From Candidatus Methanomethylophilaceae archaeon (GTDB lineage Archaea; Thermoplasmatota; Thermoplasmata; Methanomassiliicoccales; Methanomethylophilaceae), in assembly GCA_017616575.1 (NCBI GenBank), contig JAFZXW010000147.1:1-5515 (forward strand): a DNA stretch of 5,515 bases, in the 5' to 3' direction. The first letter of the stretch is position 1. Each line of letters begins with the position of its first letter. This document shows, in pieces, positions 5,083 through 5,515 of this stretch. The notes beneath the pieces were generated by a model, which was given only the letters and a program-made list of their open reading frames with translations, searched no databases and was not told where the DNA came from. Position numbers and translations under genes: made by a program.

Positions 5083-5515
5083 TTATCGGTAATTTTTAGC
5101 CGCGAGTGCCCTCATGAGCCTGGCTATGCTGCGGGTCTCCTTGCGGTATATGGCCGTGACGGCGTGGCGGAGCATCTTCGGGTCCACTGCGCTCTTGACG
5201 CGGATGTTCCGCCTGGTCAGGACCAGCTCGTCCACGAAGAAGCTCTTCCCCGACCCCAGAAGTTCCTGCACCGACGAGGTCTCCGCGTCCACCGAATACT
5301 CTCTTTCCAAAGAGTCCAGATACATGAACGCGACCCTCTGGGCCCCGTACCTGTACCGGATGAACGAAGGGCCGTTATCCACCAGGACCATGCCCATGTA
5401 GGCGATCTCCTGCATCTCGAAGCCCTCGAGGTCGAACAGGTAGAGAGGGTCGTCGATCAACGCGAAGTCCGCGCGCCCCTCCAGCATCATGGATATGCTG
5501 TTCTCGTCGTCCGAC
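5083..5515 (-). CDS. Unrecognised protein, C-terminal 143 residues (5' end outside window)
   Basis: The minus-strand frame is open from the window edge to a TAA at 5085-5083. The first visible residues (SDDENSIS) precede an internal Met-Met, so the true start is upstream of the window. The segment LEGRADFALIDDPLYLFDLE resembles how the second lobe of type-2 solute-binding proteins reads (a small ligand-linked domain deciding that a residue set 'allows' a site), but this is a faint likeness. The rest is mixed alpha/beta with no cysteine, no membrane segment and a basic helix at the end (RSIARLMRALAAKNYR). It is followed by the hdrCB promoter and is a separate unit. I do not recognise the family and assign no function. 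Confidence 0.6.
   Translation of the reverse strand, partial: SDDENSISMMLEGRADFALIDDPLYLFDLEGFEMQEIAYMGMVLVDNGPSFIRYRYGAQRVAFMYLDSLEREYSVDAETSSVQELLGSGKSFFVDELVLTRRNIRVKSAVDPKMLRHAVTAIYRKETRSIARLMRALAAKNYR

Overview
The window reads as a GC-rich euryarchaeal chromosome segment. Archaeal markers are a eukaryote-type small-subunit protein (eS1/S3Ae), an intron-containing elongator tRNA-Met with encoded CCA, TATA-box promoters with very short or absent leaders, and a GET3/ArsA ATPase. A complete HdrC-HdrB pair points to a methanogen or a relative that handles CoM-S-S-CoB. The mix of features fits Methanomassiliicoccales (Thermoplasmatota) best, but that placement is inference. All recognised genes lie on the minus strand, so the window is described below in the direction of transcription, from high to low coordinates.

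5515-5083: the 3' end of an unrecognised gene, possibly like a solute-binding protein. 5082-5001: an AT-rich gap holding an imperfect inverted repeat and the hdrC TATA box. 5000-3655: hdrC and hdrB, five bases apart, encoding the two catalytic-side subunits of heterodisulfide reductase, with every cluster-binding cysteine present; a hairpin plus T-tract terminator follows. 3654-3381: a long regulatory gap with two similar TATA-like boxes, an 11+11 bp palindrome, a GC-rich hairpin and the Shine-Dalgarno site of rps3ae. 3380-2685: ribosomal protein eS1 with an acidic repeat tail and its own terminator. 2562-736: a KefB-type (CPA2) cation/proton antiporter carrying an extra C-terminal membrane module instead of a TrkA domain. 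774-667: elongator tRNA-Met(CAU) with a 31-nt intron. 610-1: the N-terminal 203 codons of an ArsA/GET3-type ATPase, apparently leaderless.

The genes do not form one pathway. They are compact, mostly separate transcription units: energy metabolism (hdrCB), translation (eS1, tRNA-Met), ion homeostasis (antiporter) and probably tail-anchored protein or metal handling (ArsA). The most unusual spot is the antiporter/tRNA junction. The antiporter frame runs 39 bases into the tRNA and stops at a TAG made of anticodon base 36, base 37 and the first intron base, while the tRNA promoter lies inside the antiporter coding sequence. A second unusual spot is the palindrome over the predicted start site of the distal promoter upstream of eS1. 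I found no CRISPR array, insertion sequence, phage module or defence system.
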